This document shows positions 14,575 to 15,942 of a DNA stretch of 15,942 nt, piece after piece (position 1 is the stretch's first letter; each line of letters starts with the position of its first letter). The DNA is taken from positions 1-15,942 of the forward strand of contig JALOCD010000102.1 of assembly GCA_023228025.1 (NCBI GenBank), in the 5' to 3' direction. The notes under the pieces are model-generated. The model did no database searches. It worked only from the letters and a program-made list of their open reading frames with translations, and was not told the origin of the DNA. Both the position numbers and the translations under genes were made by a program. The stretch comes from Prolixibacteraceae bacterium. Its GTDB lineage: Bacteria > Bacteroidota > Bacteroidia > Bacteroidales > Prolixibacteraceae.

Positions 14575-15579
14575 TCAGGGTTGTATTTCGTTGTTACTAT
14601 TCTTTTCAAACTCTTCGATGGTCACGGTCCTGTTTTCAAGTGGCAGGATAACCGTGGGTTGCTTCGAATTCAGATAATGATTCTGGCTGATCACCGAAGC
14701 CCTTTTGATATTACGGGGTCCTTCAATCGTCCAGTCAGAACGCTCTTTCTTATCAAAGCGACATTCGTTGCAGATGAACTCTTCCACCTCGCCAAACTGA
14801 TCTTTCCGGCCGGTCACGCGGTAGACCTCTTCTCCCCTCAACCATGCCGTTACCTTTCCGGAGCATTTGCTACAGGAACGGCTGGCATTCATCGGATTAA
14901 GGAACCAAACCCGGTTTTTAAAGCGGAAAGTCTTGTCAGTCAAAGCTCCCACTGGACAAACATCGATGATGTTGCCTGAAAAATCATTTTCAATATCATT
15001 TTGAATATAGGTAGATATCTCGGAGACATCTCCTCGGTAAAGTATTCCGTGCGATCTTTTGTCGGTGAGCTGATCGGCAGTATAAACACAACGATAGCAC
15101 AAAATACAGCGGTTCATGTGCAACTGGATTTTGTCGCCGATATCGACTACCTTGAATGTTCTTTTGGCCTCTTCAAACCGCGACTCCTCCCTTCCATTGT
15201 CATAGCTCAAGTTTTGAAGATCGCATTCTCCCGCCTGGTCGCACACCGGGCAATCCAGCGGATGGTTGATCAGCAGAAATTCGACAATGGCTTTCCTTGT
15301 ATCAATAACTTCCTGTGAGGTAATATTTTGGACTACCATGCCATCTGCAACCGGAGTCCTGCAGGATGCCACGAGTTTGGGTACGGGTCGCGGGTCCCTG
15401 GCTGAACCCTGGGTAACTTTCACCAGACAGGTCCTGCATTTGCCACCCGACTCCTTCAGTTTGGAGTAATAGCACATGGCCGGTGGAACCACAGCACCCC
15501 CGATCATCCGGGCTGCCTGTAGAATCGTTGTTCCCTCCTCTACCTCAATTGTATGATTATCTATCGTTACCGTAAGCAT
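14575..15579 (-). CDS. nuoG: NADH-quinone oxidoreductase subunit G, short Fe-S form
   Basis: This 334-residue iron-sulfur protein starts at the ATG at 15579 (MLTVTIDNHTIEVEEGTTIL). An upstream in-frame ATG at 15660 would add 27 basic residues with no family similarity. Domains are a 2Fe-2S ferredoxin domain with C36, C48, C51 and C73; the His-Cys motif with H106, C110, C113 and C119 (HPLDCPVCDQAGEC); and a 4Fe-4S site with C158, C161, C164 and C208 (NRCILCYRCV ... CPVGAL). A last segment contains C236-x-x-C239 and C270-x-x-C273. The large molybdopterin-like C-terminal domain of E. coli NuoG (about 900 residues in total) is absent. Short forms are known in Bacteroidetes, and the gene ends cleanly two bases before nuoH, so this looks like the natural architecture rather than damage. 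It relays electrons from NuoF toward NuoI. Confidence 0.93.
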   Translation of the reverse strand: MLTVTIDNHTIEVEEGTTILQAARMIGGAVVPPAMCYYSKLKESGGKCRTCLVKVTQGSARDPRPVPKLVASCRTPVADGMVVQNITSQEVIDTRKAIVEFLLINHPLDCPVCDQAGECDLQNLSYDNGREESRFEEAKRTFKVVDIGDKIQLHMNRCILCYRCVYTADQLTDKRSHGILYRGDVSEISTYIQNDIENDFSGNIIDVCPVGALTDKTFRFKNRVWFLNPMNASRSCSKCSGKVTAWLRGEEVYRVTGRKDQFGEVEEFICNECRFDKKERSDWTIEGPRNIKRASVISQNHYLNSKQPTVILPLENRTVTIEEFEKNSNNEIQP

Positions 15580-15704
15580 CTCAACTATAATATATTGTTC
15601 TATCCTGTTTCTCAATTTTAATCTTCTTCTGCCTTCCGTCCGAAAAAAACGCCACAACATTTTTAGCCATTTTACCGCGGACGGTTTTCATTCATCATCC
15701 ATTT

Positions 15705-15733
15705 CCAGGGGTTCCGCTTCGCTCCACCCCTGG
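15705..15733. repeat. Hairpin in the region upstream of nuoG
   Basis: ccaggggt (15705-15712) and acccctgg (15726-15733) form a perfect 8-bp stem with a 13-base loop. A perfect palindrome, ccacgtgg, follows at 15751-15758. This type of sequence recurs between genes in many bacterial genomes. It lies 126 bases before the nuoG start and has no T-run on either side, so it is unlikely to be a terminator. Confidence 0.5.
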
Positions 15734-15801
15734 CTACCAAGATTTCTCCACCACGTGGCTTAACCCCAGAGTAGCGCTGTTCTATCTATGGCTCACCGTT
15801 T

Positions 15802-15942
15802 CCCCGTTTCAATTCTCAACTTTCAACTTTCAACTTTCCACTCTCAACTTTCAACTTCCCCGTTTCAATTCTTAACTTTCAACTTTCCACTCTCAACTTT
15901 CAACTTCCCCGTTTCAATTCTTAACTTTCAACTTTCCACTCT
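15802..15942. repeat. Heptamer-based tandem repeat, 49-bp higher-order unit (partial)
   Basis: From 15802 to the window edge the sequence is built of heptamers close to ctttcaa. The anchor ccccgtttcaattct recurs at 15802, 15858 and 15907, giving units of 56 and 49 bases, that is eight and seven heptamers. The array continues past the window. In the 363 bases between the nuoG start and the edge, no gene is seen; they hold this array, the hairpin and a short unremarkable stretch. Confidence 0.9.

Noticed and set aside
14533..14979. 148-codon plus-strand open frame opposite nuoH/nuoG
   Set aside because: It is antisense to well-supported genes and has no recognisable motif or promoter.
15580..15660. 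Extended N terminus of NuoG from the ATG at 15660
   Set aside because: The extra 27 residues are basic and unlike the family; the ATG at 15579 gives the standard ferredoxin-domain start.

Overview
The window looks like a chromosomal segment of a Bacteroidetes (Bacteroidota) genome. The evidence is the Bacteroidetes-style complex I genes (a short NuoG, and NuoJ to NuoN with family-typical motifs), the near absence of Shine-Dalgarno sequences, promoter -7 matches of the TAnnTTTG type, a DUF2007 protein, and many short tandem repeats between genes. Genus cannot be fixed from the sequence alone.

Right two thirds (about 6.0-15.6 kb, minus strand): the distal part of a nuo operon for proton-pumping NADH:quinone oxidoreductase, in the order nuoG-H-I-J-K-L-M-N. 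G-H-I and L-M are packed within a few bases. NuoG, NuoI and NuoH carry electrons to quinone, and NuoJ, K, L, M and N form the proton-pumping membrane arm. The upstream genes (nuoA-F) and the main promoter would lie to the right, outside the window. The operon is interrupted between nuoJ and nuoK by a three-gene cassette: a MazE-like antitoxin, a MazF/PemK-like toxin and a DUF2007 protein, with a plausible promoter/operator of its own. That cassette lies between two direct copies (R1, R2) of an intergenic repeat. A third copy (R3) sits in inverted orientation on the other side of nuoJ, so nuoJ is bracketed by a long imperfect inverted repeat.

Left third (1-5.4 kb, plus strand): a visibly more A+T-rich accessory region. 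It holds the end of an unknown gene, a small unknown ORF, a 1323-residue superfamily 1 helicase fused to a C-terminal PD-(D/E)XK/Vsr-like nuclease (a likely defence-type protein), a REP-like hairpin, an array of ten degenerate 21-bp repeats, and a type II toxin-antitoxin remnant in which the antitoxin is intact and the PIN toxin has lost its middle. A four-helix DUF486 membrane protein gene then converges on nuoN.

A recurring theme is that nearly every non-coding gap of appreciable size carries its own microrepeat: 21 bp at 4.7 kb, 10 bp at 5.95 kb, 8 bp at 7.5 kb, 9 bp at 11.3, 12.2 and 12.9 kb, 7 bp at 12.8 kb, and 7 bp arranged in 49-bp units at 15.8 kb. The repeat organisation around nuoJ and the toxin-antitoxin cassette is the most unusual thing in the window.
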